Positions 11,040 through 23,772 of a stretch of 64,000 nt of DNA are shown here, piece after piece. A program made the translations under genes and the position numbers. How positions within the stretch are numbered: the first letter of the stretch is position 1; each line of letters opens with the position of its first letter. Source of the DNA: Citrus sinensis. Lineage: Eukaryota > Streptophyta > Magnoliopsida > Sapindales > Rutaceae. Below the pieces are notes generated by a model. It had not been told where the DNA came from, searched no databases, and saw only the letters and a list, made by a program, of their open reading frames with translations. The DNA is taken from assembly GCF_022201045.2 (NCBI RefSeq), contig NC_068564.1:28797001-28861000 (forward strand), read 5' to 3'.

Positions 11040-13682
11040 GACGGGAACTTATGTTCAAGATGGGATGCTTCAATCAAAGTCACTGGAAATTAATCAAACA
11101 GATGCAAATGTAAAAGGTAATCAATTCCCGGGATCTAAAATGGCATGTTGGCTTAGAATGCATCATATTATTTGATGACCTATATGTTTGTTTTATTCCA
11201 TGGTGATGCATTCACACAGAAGATGAAGAAGTTAATGACAACCCAATTGAGGAAGTGAGGCTTACAGTTCTAATCACTGATCATACGTCAATGCTGACTT
11301 TAACATTTAGAACATCGTACTGGGGCTAACTTCATGTTGCCTGCTTGCTTTTGGAAACCAATTCTTTGGTTACCGCCAGAATCATCTGTACATTGGTTCT
11401 GTTTCAGCTCAGATTCTTGTCCTTCCAATAGGAAAGCTAATGGCTGCAACACTTCCATCAGAGCCAATTCAAGTCCCACTTACACCATGGTCATTTTCAT
11501 CGAATCCAGGGCCTTTCAATTTGAAAGAACATGTTTTGATCACTATTTTCACCAGCTGTGGATCTGGTGGTGTTTTTGCAGTAGGCACATACATATGGTG
11601 GGCTGGTTTATTCAGAAAGTACCTAGTTGATTCCACATACATATGGTGGCCGTCAAACCTGGTCCAAGTCAAACTATTCAGGTACTCATCTCTCTCTGAA
11701 ATTGAAAAAATTTATATATCCAAGTGGTGAGTTGCTATCGAATGTTGAAAACTACATATGTCAACTAGAAGGGCACTAAACGAAGAAGAAAAGAGAAGGG
11801 AAGACTAACCAGACTACAGTTCTCATTGTTTTCATATCAAGCTTTGCTTACTACATCCTGCAGGAATCTTTTCCCTTCAATATCTGCTCTCTCCTTTGTT
11901 TGTTGGATATGGAAGGACTCGGTCACAGAACAAAAGTTGGTTCTGGCCTTTGAGGCCTTGGCGTGGGCTCCTTTGGCCTTGATTAGGCAACCGTTGCTGG
12001 CTTCTTAGGAAGTCCCCTGGCCACACTATTCTTTGCCATTGCCAATATCTTAGTTGGGTTCTTTTAGTTCCTCTATATCCTTATTCCCATTGCTTAAGGT
12101 GCAATGCGTTCGAAGCCAAGAGATCCCATTATTTTCCGCTCACACTTTCGACTATTCTGGCCGAACATAATATTTCTGAAATCCTCAATGAAAAGGAATT
12201 TAGTTTTGATCAAGTTGGCTATGCCTATGATAATTAAAAGCAAACTCTATCTCAGTGTCATACTTGCCTTCATATATGGCTTGGGCTTTGCAATTCAAAT
12301 GCCCAGCATATCACATGTTGCACTCTTCGAGGGAAAGTAAGCATCTTCAACAGTATCTTAATTTCTCATGCTGTTGTGCTAATACATATACATCAATGAT
12401 TTTTTCTTCACTCAATTTGTTTGAAAAATAAGCAGAACAATTTGGCATATGTGGAGAAAAACTAGTTCAGTCAAAGATCAGTTTGGTGATGTGCACACAA
12501 GAATTATGAACAAGAACTATGAAGCAGTACCTCAATTATATTTCCACACTATCTTGATCTTGACGTTTGGCCTTTCCCTCTACACCTGTGAACGGTTTGT
12601 ACTAGTTTGTGCCATGGCATTCTTTTTCACATTACCTGTTGAGGTAATTCAAGCAACATCAAACTTGGTATCAACCCAGATTATTTACGAAGTATATATG
12701 AAAAAAAAGCACAACTTGAAACTACATGGATTTCACAAAAAAATTCATAATTACTCTAATTGGATTAAGGCGTGGATCACATGACATGTACGAAGATTTC
12801 TGAATAGAATGTACTAATCTGCAGCAAACAGGACTAAGCATAATTACAGAGTTGGTTATTGGGTATATTTATCCTGGTAGGCCCCCTGCTAATGTAGCTT
12901 TCAAGACCTATGGTTATATTAGCATGCACAAAGCCCTTGGTTTTCTTGAAGACTTCAAATTAGGCCACTATATGAAAATTCAACCCAAATCCATGTTCAT
13001 TGTTCAGGTAATTTGTTAGGTATAGAGTATATGCTATTTTCTGCTTTATAGACTGTATAACAATTTTATCTGTATATGTGACTAATTTGTTGGTAATTGT
13101 CAATGTCTACCTTTAGTTAGCAGGACCCATAGATCTGTTGATCACATCTGCAACCCAAGTTTGCTGCCGGCTGGGAGTCCCTGGACATGTCCTGGTTATG
13201 ATGTTTTCTACAATGCTTCAATTATCTGGGGAGTTGTTGGACCACTCACAATGTTCACAAATTACGGCAACTAACCAGGAATGAACTGGTTTTTCCTAAT
13301 AGGATTTCTTGCCCCGACGGCTGCTTTCGAGCAAATTCCCTGAAAAAAAAAAGGATCAAGAATATTCACATGTCTCTTCTCTTGGCTGGTGCAGGAGGTT
13401 TGCCATCTAAAGCTTTGAACTATTTGAGTTAGCCAACTGTTGGAATTTTCTTCAACTATTATGTTTACAGAAGGTTTCAGTGCTGGTGGGCTAGGCATAC
13501 CTATATTTTATCAGCAGCATTGGATGCTGGGGTTGCCTTAATGGGTGTGATTCTTTACTTCACCCTTCAATGCCACGACACCCTTGTTCCACACTGGTGG
13601 GATCTGGCTGCTACTGATAATGGTCCATTGGCAAGATGTCCTACAGCACGAGGGATAAAGGTACGGATGCCCAGGGGCCTGA
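11040..13682 (+). pseudogene. Oligopeptide transporter pseudogene (tandem copy C)
   Basis: All seven OPT exons are recognisable at about 11040-11116, 11220-11595, 11596-11681, 11771-12336, 12436-12667, 12825-13007 and 13117-13682. The gene is clearly dead. The ATG equivalent to copy B is missing. A deletion fuses exon 2 to exon 3 and removes intron 2. The exon 4 acceptor is changed. Exon 4 has several stops and frameshifts. Exon 5 lacks an internal piece. Exon 7 lacks about 45 nt near its start and has an in-frame TAA at the GNY position. The C-terminal coding part stays legible. It is host gene decay, older than the two transposon insertions in its upstream flank or contemporary with them. 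Confidence 0.92.
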
Positions 13683-13969
13683 GGTGGAGCAGAAATTCCC
13701 TCAGCCAAACTATTACTATGTTTTCTGTGCAAGAAATTTGGAAGGAACCAAGGCTGCGTTTATCAATGGATGAAGAATGAATGGAGATAACAAAGCTGTA
13801 AAATTTCATTAGCACAGTATTACAAGTTACTATTTATGATTAAGCTCTTAAAATATTTGATAATGAATGTTTATTAGTCAAAGTCGCATGAGGAGGCACA
13901 AATTATCAGAGTGAGTCAATGATTTTAATTTTAATAAAAATATTGGATTACAAAATAATGGGAATCCAG

Positions 13970-15847
13970 TTACCAATAATCCCCGCAAGAACAAGAGCCA
14001 GCTTGGAAACAATGGAACCTATTCCTATCTCGCACAACTATCTCACGATTTACAATTTCTGAGATCAACTTAAATGCAGCATGACAGTCCTCACAAACTC
14101 GAAGATTCTTCATTATCCTGATGGGTGTTCCAGGAGGGGTGTTCATTAATCCAAAAGTTAGAGCCAATTTCTCGCTATGGCGGTACAAAAATTTCTCTTT
14201 CTCTTTCTCTTCTATATCCAACAGAACAACTGATGTGTTAGGTATATATCCTTTTAGCTTCATGCCGTCTAGTAGCTTTTCCCACATTTGGAATATCTTC
14301 TCAGCTTGTGGATGAGTCTCATCGCCAGCCACAAACTCATGAACCACTCCATCAACTGTGATTGAGCTCCAACCTGGTGTCTTCTTCACACCTAGATTTC
14401 TCATCAACTTCCTTACTCTTGCCACATCCTCCCATCGTTCTGCCTCAGCATAAATGTTAGATAGAACCACATGGTATCCATTGTTTAGAGGATCCAATTG
14501 ATCAAGTTGTCTACTAGCTTCCTCAGCCAAATCAATATTTTTGTGAACTCTGCATCCGCCGAGGAGAGCTCCCCAGACAACCCCATTTGGTTTTATAGGC
14601 ATGTTTCTGATGAACTCATAAGCCTCTTGAAGGAACCCAGCACGGCTTAAAAGGTCAACCATACAACCATAGTGCTCAATCTGGGGAACGATTCCATACT
14701 CCGTAGTCATGCTATAGAAAAATCTACGTCCCTCGTCAACCCATCCCATGTGGCTACAAGCATGCAACAGTCCAATGAAGGTAACTCCATTCGGCTTAAT
14801 GCCTATTTCAATCATTTTATTAAAACTCGTTAGAGCTTCCTTAGCTTGTCCATGAATTGCAAAACCTTGAATCATAGCAGACCATGTAAAAACTGTCCGT
14901 TCTTCCATCTCAATGAACACTCTCCTAGCACCCTCCAAGCATCCACACTTCACATACATATCAATCAACGTGTTACAAACTCTGATATTTCTCCTAAACC
15001 CACTTTGGTTGGAGTACTCATGAACCCTTCTGCCCAAATCCAATGCACCCAAATCAGCACAGGCAGCAAGAACGGCCACAACAGTCACCTCATTTGGCCT
15101 CACGCCCACCTCTTCCATCTCCATAAACAGTTCCACAGCCTCCTTCGCCTTCCCGTACTGAACATAACCCGAAATCATCCCTGTCCATGACCTAACACTC
15201 CTCTCTGGCATCTTTCTAAACAATTCACTTGCCTCCACAATATCTCCCCTCTTTATCAACTGGGTTATCATTATATTCCAAGTCACAACATCTCTTTGCG
15301 ACATTTTCTCAAACAACAACCGAGCATCCCAAATTTCTCCACACTCAGCGTACAAATTCACAATCATGTTCTGCAGCACCAAGTTGAACGTAAACCCAAG
15401 TTTCACAACATATCCATGAATAATTTTACCATTAGAAAGATCCAGTTCATTCGTACACGCTTTCAGCACAAAAGAACAAGTAAAAGTATCAGGCAAAACA
15501 TCAAAATGCCGCAACCGATAAAACAACAAGATTGCATTCACTGGGTTATCGCGTTCAACGAATGATTTCAAGCAATAATTCCATACAACAAGTTCAGGTT
15601 CATTAACGTGTGCAAAGATTTTTCGGGCGTATGAGAAACTAGGAGTGAGAGCCGAGACCAAGCCAACTCGAGTTAAAGGGAGAGTTGAAAGAGGAGTGTT
15701 TGTTTTGATGAGGTGAGCGTGTGCTTGTTTGAGCTCAAATGGTGAGTTAAAATTGTGGAGAAGGTCAGTATCTAGGTCATTTGAAATGGGTGAGCGAGCG
15801 TTTGATACTGTTAATGGAGAGTGCAGTGAACAAAGCGAGGTAACCAT
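13970..15847 (-). CDS. Pentatricopeptide repeat protein, PLS-E-DYW class
   Basis: Intronless gene of 625 aa, as usual for plant PPR genes. After an N-terminal region likely to hold an organelle targeting peptide, PPR repeats run from about residue 85 to 430 (for example VVTWNIMITQLIKRG, RSWTGMISGYVQYG, FTWSAMIQGFAIHG). Then come E/E+ motifs and a full DYW domain with the HSE box (RHSEKLALTFGLM), the CxxC pair (CEDCHAA) and the terminal CSCGDYW. DYW domains are the cytidine deaminases of C-to-U RNA editing in chloroplasts and mitochondria, and the zinc and catalytic residues are present. The target site and compartment cannot be read from sequence. I could not assign a named Arabidopsis ortholog. 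A fragment of its 3' end is duplicated at 7879-7961. Confidence 0.95.
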   Translation of the reverse strand: MVTSLCSLHSPLTVSNARSPISNDLDTDLLHNFNSPFELKQAHAHLIKTNTPLSTLPLTRVGLVSALTPSFSYARKIFAHVNEPELVVWNYCLKSFVERDNPVNAILLFYRLRHFDVLPDTFTCSFVLKACTNELDLSNGKIIHGYVVKLGFTFNLVLQNMIVNLYAECGEIWDARLLFEKMSQRDVVTWNIMITQLIKRGDIVEASELFRKMPERSVRSWTGMISGYVQYGKAKEAVELFMEMEEVGVRPNEVTVVAVLAACADLGALDLGRRVHEYSNQSGFRRNIRVCNTLIDMYVKCGCLEGARRVFIEMEERTVFTWSAMIQGFAIHGQAKEALTSFNKMIEIGIKPNGVTFIGLLHACSHMGWVDEGRRFFYSMTTEYGIVPQIEHYGCMVDLLSRAGFLQEAYEFIRNMPIKPNGVVWGALLGGCRVHKNIDLAEEASRQLDQLDPLNNGYHVVLSNIYAEAERWEDVARVRKLMRNLGVKKTPGWSSITVDGVVHEFVAGDETHPQAEKIFQMWEKLLDGMKLKGYIPNTSVVLLDIEEKEKEKFLYRHSEKLALTFGLMNTPPGTPIRIMKNLRVCEDCHAAFKLISEIVNREIVVRDRNRFHCFQAGSCSCGDYW

Positions 15848-15917
15848 TTCAACGGCTTTTCCAAATCCAAGAGTGCATGTTCGTTAGAATCGTCATAATA
15901 AACCGGCAGAAGCTTCT

Positions 15918-16107
<190 letters not shown>

Positions 16108-17895
16108 TCAGTTGTTTTTAGTTACACAAGAGTGTGCATCAATTATTAATTAGCCACAGAGGAGTTTGATCCATGTTATTATTATTAATATTGTTATTTA
16201 TTTTTACTATCACTGTAAAATAGTTTTAAGAAAATTAATTTATATTATTAACTAAAAAAATTATCATAGATATCACTTTTTCGACAATTATTTGTAGATA
16301 TATATATATGATCATTAGTGAAAATAGAGGGGATTTTTGTGAGATTTTGCCAAATTACTGGTGTGTTATTATCTTTTCCTATAATATTTACAATACAAAG
16401 TAAATAAAGGTTTAGTAAGAACTAGCAATGTGACTCAACCCTTAGATGGTGTTTTTTTTTGGGGGGGGCTTTAGAGAAAATCAAAATAAAAGAGAGGAGA
16501 TATAGAACTCTATAAAGAGAGCTGGGAAGGAAATTATTTAATTTTTATTTCGACAATTTTATCTTTTAGTGTTGTGTTTTCTATATTCATTATAAAGTAA
16601 AATTAAAAAAAAAAAGCATTAATGTAATTTAATCTATTAGATAAATTACTAATAAATTAATAATCGTAGATTATACATACATTTATCAAAACCGACAAAC
16701 ATAGTGTACCATTTTGAATGAGCATCGTTTATTATTATTATTATCACGCGATATGTTATTCATGTCATTAACCAATTCAATTCAATTCCAGAACTGACAA
16801 TACACCGGCGGATCGTGATCATTTTATTATCACACGATATGTCATTCATGTCATTAACCGTTAGACGACCTGTCATCAATTGTCTTTGCCCGGCAAGCAG
16901 GAAATAGAATTATGAAGCCGCCCCTGTTGCATAATTTGCTGTATCAAACTACTAACAACTTCCAACAACCTTAGAAGTGACAAAGTCTCTATCGTCCTTC
17001 TACCTTGTATTTGTAAGTTTTACTGAATAGATTCTTAACTTGAATGTTTTGTACATAACTGCCCACTTACTTATAAATTCAATGTTGATAGTTTCTAAAC
17101 TCAAGTAACCGTTATTGGTGGTGTGACAATCCAATTAAAGCACCTACATGACCCTTAAAATCTTTTTCATCTTCCTTTAAAACTACAATAATCATTTAAA
17201 GTTATAAAGATTGAAAACTCAATTATTATCTTTATATTGAAATTTTTTTTATTTTTTTTTTCGGTGTGTATTGGAATATCTTTTTCTTTTTTTTTTCTTT
17301 TTAAAAGATCACTCGATTTTAAGAAATTTCTTGAACTTAATTTTATTTTAAGTTAAGCTTTTGATCTTTGTGGATATTTATGTCCATTTTATCATTTGAA
17401 CTAATTATATTTATATATCATCAAAATCAATCATATCAAAAATTAAGTTTTTTTTTTTTTCCTATTGTGAAATTTTAACCCTTATATTTTCTATTCCAAA
17501 TAATTTCTTTAATCTCATCACTCCAACCAAAAATCGTTTTCTGAGTTTTTCGAAAAATAAATAAATAAGACAGAAGCAAACTAGACAGACTATCGTTAAG
17601 AAATAGAATGAATTCCATTCTCAAGTTGAAACCATAATGGTAATTGGAGTGCTTGTGATAGAAAAACAGGCTGAGTAAGATTTCCGGGAACTTCATAATG
17701 TAATCCAAAGCAGATGTTAATGCAACAGAGCAGTTTAAAAATACAAAAACTTCTTAGCAAAACAAGAAACTCAGATTTGACAAATTTTCCTTTCATGTTC
17801 ACCATGCCTCAGACCATAGGTAAATATATGTCATCATCAGTATTAACTACTATCAGTCTTGAAGAGGGCAAAAATACTGACGGCCATGGGCAATC
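16108..17895. other. Intergenic DNA with a 37-bp direct repeat
   Basis: No gene is found between the PPR and EMC8/9 genes. A direct repeat of about 37 bp occurs at about 16733-16770 and 16823-16859 (TTATTATCAC.CGATATGT.A, then TTCATGTCATTAACC). The rest is AT-rich with poly-T tracts. Confidence 0.6.
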
Positions 17896-19866
17896 TCATT
17901 TGAAAAGGTCAGGGTTCAGCCAGTCCCTGCAAATAGCAAATGAAAATAGCAGATTACATTTCTGTCAAACAAGCTTAATACAGTGTGGTTTAGCCATTTT
18001 GATATTGATTTGAAAAAATTATATAGACATTGATGAGCAGTACATACTTGCTAATGTCATCAAGGTGATCATCAAAATCTACAACATCCTGCCACTTCTC
18101 TGAAGAAATATAATCGCTTAAAACAGCATTTGCCGCAGGCTCCTTAGTTAGCAATTGACAGCCACCATCAGATCCAACTAGCTTCCAGTTCTTGGATGCA
18201 TCCCTTATGTAAAGCTAATACTCGAAGAGAAATACAATAAGCTTAGCTGAAGGTAAACCAGAAAGAAGATTTGTACAAAAGAAATGGTACCAGAACCCAA
18301 TAATAAGGTTCAGTACATTGAAGTTTGTTACACCGGCATAACAACAAATGCCAGAAGTGCATGCAACAAATGGAACAGTAATAGCTATAATGATGCTCAA
18401 CATGGCCTTGAGAAAATTGTTGTACATAATAACCATGAACTTGGAAAAGAACTTTTATCATCAACTCCCTGTCAAAAGAAGTGTTGCTGTGTTGGAAAGG
18501 ATGAAACAAGAGATCACAACATAATTTCATCCATTGCGTCATCTTAAACCTGGCTGGTTAAACTCCTCACATTTGCCACATTATCCAACATTAAGCATTC
18601 CAATATATTCATTCTCAAGCAACAAACATTCTCCAACAATTTGATTCACACATTAATCATAGTTTCCTTCTTCATTCTTCAAGAAACTTTCATTAGATTT
18701 ACTCCTTAAATACAAGAATACTACCTTCCTAACACTGTCAGTCACAACCAAAACCTTTTGATAATAAGAAAAAGAAATTTTTAATACACAGTGATCATTT
18801 TGCATCAATCTGAAACATTCACATAACACAACATCTTACATAATTCACAACCAAAACCTTTTAATAGCCAAAAAGCTGACAGACACACCGTAATTAGACA
18901 ATTCTATGCAAACAAAAACAGCACTAACCTGCATAACAGGACTCCGGTCTTTCCCCTTAGGTAAGGCTTCCAGCTTTTTGTTATCTAACTATAATGGTAA
19001 AACATAAAAGGTTAAAAATGATTAAAAAAATTGAGCAATGAACACAAGCAATGCACCTTCAAAATACCTAGATAACAATTACATACCAAGAGAACAGCAC
19101 ATTGAGGAAAGTACCGGCAAATGTGATTGCCAATATTCTTAGCAATGCTATCAAGCTCCAAGTCATCAAACCTCTCATTTGCATGAAAATACCCCACAAT
19201 GCCAAGACCCTGAGCGCTATAATGCTCTTCTATCTGTTCAAATCAAAGACATCAACATTCCTTAGACCTCCTTAACCTCAAAACTCAATACAAAACAAAT
19301 CAAATTCCAAAAAAATAAAAATATGCAGTTTTCATATTACCACACTTGGAAAAAAACAGTGTAAACTTCCACCACAAAACAATCATTCACCCATAGTTCA
19401 AACCAATTTCCAAACACAGTACAAAAGGTAGAGATAGTTTATTTAATTGTATTTTGTCTTTTGGAAAAAAAAAAAAAACATCTTTATTATAAAAACAGAA
19501 CATTTCAGGAATACAAAACACAACTCAGATACCAAATCCTCGTATACTTTAATTTCAACTCCTACACAAATCACAAAATTTGACAAAATACCAACAACCA
19601 TCATTCATTTTAATTATATAAACACGTATAAAGAGGGAGGGAGTATATGCGTAAATTACCATGATGAGGGAGATCTCGAGATTGGGGAGAAGGCCCAGGT
19701 GGGAATGAAAGAGAGGGACGGAGTCGGCGATCTCGACGACAGCGTCGTTTTGAGGAGAGACTCGCCCCAGAAGGACTCCGTTGACCGCCGCCGTCTTGTG
19801 CTTTCGCGCTTGTAGCACTAGCTTTATGTAGGCGTTTTGTGACAATTCGTATTTCAACTCGCCCAT
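17896..19866 (-). CDS. EMC8/9: ER membrane protein complex subunit 8/9 (EMB2731-like)
   Basis: Five exons on the minus strand: 19866-19660, 19233-19087, 18988-18929, 18214-18048 and 17926-17896, giving 203 aa. Introns are GT-AG. The protein starts MGELKYELSQNAYIKLVL and continues with the conserved segments VNGVLLGR, PLFHSHLGLLP, YFHANERFDD and the end KDWLNPDLFK. This matches the UPF0172/EMC8-9 family, an MPN/JAMM-like fold lacking the metalloprotease motif. EMC inserts tail-anchored and multipass proteins into the ER membrane; subunit 8/9 is a cytosolic-face component. The Arabidopsis counterpart is embryo-essential. It has the length of the family. The upstream region (19867-20429) is its probable promoter. 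Confidence 0.93.
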
Positions 19867-21011
19867 AATTTTCGTATTTTTCTGTGACTGATCACTGGGT
19901 TGCTGAAAATTTATCGGAATCGCCGATCAATCGCACAAGTATCTGATAGTCATGATGTGTCTGTAGACTCCCTTGAACTCTCTTTGCCGAATTACGCTTT
20001 GCTCCCCCCGCGTCTTGTGATTGTGAATATTCCCTACGACGTCGTTTCAATTCCATATCGACTACTCTTGCCTCGTGCTTAAAGAATATCAAATTACCAG
20101 CAATAAGATTTTTTATTTAAAAGAACATAACCGGGCACGGGTCATTTGTTTTTAAAAGGATTCTGATAAGGAACAAACTAAAAAATTAGAAAATAATTTT
20201 ATGCTTTACTTTATCTTAAAACTCCTATCGAGTAATTAAAACTTACTCGACAAATCATCGCCAATAAATAATTATTGGTCACATGTGGCAAATCGGACTG
20301 CTTCCTATACCAACACTGTATATCCCAATCTTTTCTGTGTAAATCAATTATAATAAAATATTATTATTACTATAAAATTTTTATTACATATTAACATAAT
20401 TTATATTGCTGGCCATTTGGACTTGTAGCTAGGCTTGGCAAAATCCGGGTTCGGTCTGGGTTTTGGTGTTGCCTGGGACCGAATCGGATGAGAGAAATGC
20501 AAGACCGGACTCGGATTAAAATCCGATTTTTTCGGGGGGTAATTTTTAAAAACCACCCCTGAGGTTTGCCTCTGATACACCTAGAGAGAATATATGCATA
20601 TATTGACAACATACCCCCTGGCCGTTTATAAGAGTTATACATCCGTTAGGTAGTTGAGGGCAATAACGTAAATGACTTATTTTTTAATTTTTAAATCTTA
20701 CAAAAGCTGATATAAAGTGATTGATTAGACAAGAGAAGCTAGAGAATGGACATGGCTTTGAAGCTAGTGAAACCCCAGGGGGTAGGAACCCATTTTCAAA
20801 CACATTGACAATGCTTATCTTCATTTCTTCTTCTTCTTTTTTTTGAACATAACTTTAACACCTGCTGAATTTAGCAATAGCAGAGGCACGCGTACATACA
20901 CTTAGCTAACAAGTCATTTGCTCAACTATGCTTCCATCTGAATTTCAGCGACGACCGGCATCTGAACAACCGGCGATTGAAGAGAGTAACAAGTGTGTAT
21001 TTCTATGAAAG

Positions 21012-21492
21012 TTTAAAACTGAAGTTGGGTTTTATTATATTCTTGGATTTTGTTAAATTGTTGCTAGTTAGACACTTCATATTTTTTATATAGTTAATTA
21101 AACTATATAACTCAAGAAATCAAACAGTGATTTTTTTTTTCACCTACTTGGTTGTTCTTCAAAAGAAACGGTAACCGAATTAGAATCCTCTCCATTAGGC
21201 TTTTGAATGCAAACTCAATTCGCAGATTCAGCCTCTAGATATGCAAATCTTCTTATCTTTACAATCACTCTGGCTTTTTTACTTATATTTAGCCCCGTGT
21301 CGACTTTGGTCTGGTCGAGCTTATCCGGTTTGAGTGTTTCCATGATTCGTAGCAAAGCAAAACCGAAAGAATGAGATGTTACTTTGGGAAAATGAATTGA
21401 TTTTTAAAACTGAAGTTGAGTTTTATTATATTCTTGGATTTTGTTGAATTGTTGGTAGTTAGACACTTCTTATTTTTTATATAGTTAATTAA
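21012..21492. repeat. Pair of ~90-bp direct repeats inside the MULE
   Basis: Copies lie at 21012-21101 and 21403-21492. They share TTTAAAACTGAAGTTG, TTTATTATATTCTTGGATT and GTTAGACACTTC with a few substitutions. Both are upstream of the transposase reading frame, between it and the left TIR. Confidence 0.85.
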
Positions 21493-21707
21493 GATTTTTA
21501 CAAATTGAAGCAATGACCGAAAATGAATTGATTTTTAAGTTGATAATCATTGGATATAGTATGTAAACTCTGAAAACGAATTAATTCTTGATGATTTTGG
21601 ACTATGATCTGTGAATGTTTACTGAAATTTTATAGCCAAAATATATATCTTTCTTTATGTATAATTTGCAATGTTAGAGCTCATGCCATTGCTTATATAA
21701 TTTTGTA

Positions 21708-23772
21708 TTGCTACATTTAAGAGCTGACAATGGAAATGAAGAGCTGCATTATGGTTATGCTGGATTTGCAAATGAACTTGACGAATTTAAAGATGATTAT
21801 GAGTATGAGGCTGCTGTAGATGGATCATATCCAGATAATTCTGATTCGAGCCATTTATTTGGAAGTGAAAGTGACAGTGACAGAGATCTTGACGATTATG
21901 AATCTGGGGATGACAATGGAGATGATTCAGAGGATGATTTTGAAGAACAAGCTTGCATTAGATATGAAAAAAATACAGGTGGCTTTGAGTTCAATTTTGT
22001 TGGAGATGAGATAGTGTTGAGGCCTGGACAGTTGTTTGTCAATGTGTATGAGTTTAGAAAGGTTTTAAAAGTGTTTGCTATTAGGAATGGATTTAGATTG
22101 AAGAGGCTGAAAAATGAGAAAACAAGAGTGACATGCGTGTGTGCAGCAGCAGGATGCACTTAGAGAATCCACGCAAGCTTTAATTGGAATAAAAAGTCAT
22201 TTCAGATTAAGACTCATTGTCCAGACCACACTTGTTCTAGAGTTGATGATAATTTTGAAGCATCTTCAAATTGGATAGCAGCCACATATCTACATCTATT
22301 CAAAGCCAACCCCGACATCAAGATTTCTGTTATTGCAGCTGGTTTAATGCAAAAGTATGGAATTGAATGTAATAATCAGAGGTTGTATAGAGCCAAAAGA
22401 AAAGCATTTGAGTTGCTTGGTCAGGACTATAAGGCTAGTTACAGCAAACTATTTAGGTATATGCATGCCTTATTGAATTCTAACCCTGGTTTTACTGTAT
22501 CTCTTGAAAGGGATTGGTTTGATGGTGCTGAGTTTCCAATATTCAAGAGGTTCTTCATTTGTTTTAATAGCAGTAGAAGAGGATTTTTTTAAGGATGTAG
22601 ACCAATGATTGGGGTTGATGGCTGTCACTTAAAAGGACCGTACAGAGGTGTTCTTTTGACAGCTGTGAGCATTGATGCAAATTATGGCATATACCCTTTG
22701 GCAATGTGTGTGGCTGAGAATGAAAACAATGACTCATGGCAATATTTTATGGATAAACTATATGATCAAGTGGGTTGTAATGGTGGTGAAGGATTATGCT
22801 TTATTAGTGATAGGCAAAAGGGTGTGCTCAATGCCTTAGATAGAATATTCCCTTTATCATTAAAAAGATATTGCTGCAGACACATCTACGCAAACTTCAA
22901 GCAAAAGTTTCTTGGATTGTTGCTGAAAAAAGTGTTTTGGAGAGCCTGTAGAAGTTCAAATGTTGCCGACTTTAACTCCCATATGGAAGAACTGAAAACT
23001 ATAAGTCCTGAAGGGTATGAATGGCTTATGAAAATCCCCACTGTGTGTTGGGCAAAGCATCTATTCCCTCCACATACTAAATGCAGCCATGTTGCTAATA
23101 ATATGACTGAATCTTTTAACAATTGGATTAACAATTTCAGAGGTTTACCAATTGTGAGAATGTTTGAGGAGATACGAAGGAAAACTATGCGCTTGATTCA
23201 TAAGAAACATGAGGCAGCCCTTGGATGGAATAATGCCACCAGTGGTTAGAAGGAATATTATTAAGGGAAGAGAATAGGCAAGATCACTTTCTGTCATTTT
23301 TGGGCATAATGAGACATTCGAGATCCTTGAAGATGTGACCAAGATCGTTGTTGTTGATCTATTGAAGAGAAAGTGTGATTGTGGTGAATGAGCTATTTCT
23401 GGAATGCCTTGCAAACATGCCCTCTGCTGCATAGATGCCAAGAGGTATAATGTTGAAGACTATGTACATCCATTTCTGAAAAAGATAGCTTATATTGCCG
23501 CTTACAAGCATCAAATCAAACCAGTTCCTGATGAGAAGAGGTGGCCACTCTTACTTCATGATAACTTACAGCCACCGGCAATTATAAGGTCTGTTGGCAG
23601 ACCTCAAACCAAGAGAAGGAGAGAAGCTGGTGAATTTTCAACATTCAAGCGAAGCTCAAGTGTTAGGTGCTCTCGATGTGACCGTTGGGGCCATAACAAG
23701 AGAACTTGTCCAAGAGTAATTAACGATCAAATGAAAAAAGACAAGGTAAATGTATTCGTAATTACGCTTTAA
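21708..23772 (+). pseudogene. MULE transposase (MURA type), broken
   Basis: Three long stretches in one frame (21708-22160, 22347-22589 and 22605-23246), then a shifted one (23404-23772), make up a MURA protein. It has an acidic N-terminus, a MULE DNA-binding-like region, and an MULE transposase core with GVDGCHLKGPYRG (first catalytic D, near 22611) and ISDRQKG (second D, near 22803). A degraded SWIM zinc finger (CDCGE..CKHA, near 23374-23415) and a C-terminal zinc knuckle CSRCDRWGHNKRTC (23668-23709) follow. Stops at 22161, 22590 and 23247, a frame change, and a stop inside the SWIM motif inactivate it. The ATG may lie in an upstream exon. Confidence 0.9.

Noticed and set aside
16441-16480. 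T-run followed by G-run in the PPR-EMC8/9 spacer
   Set aside because: Simple low-complexity sequence with no sign of function.
18048-18052. A GC-AG intron in EMC8/9 after DDI
   Set aside because: A canonical GT donor four bases further on gives SKDW, which fits the family better.
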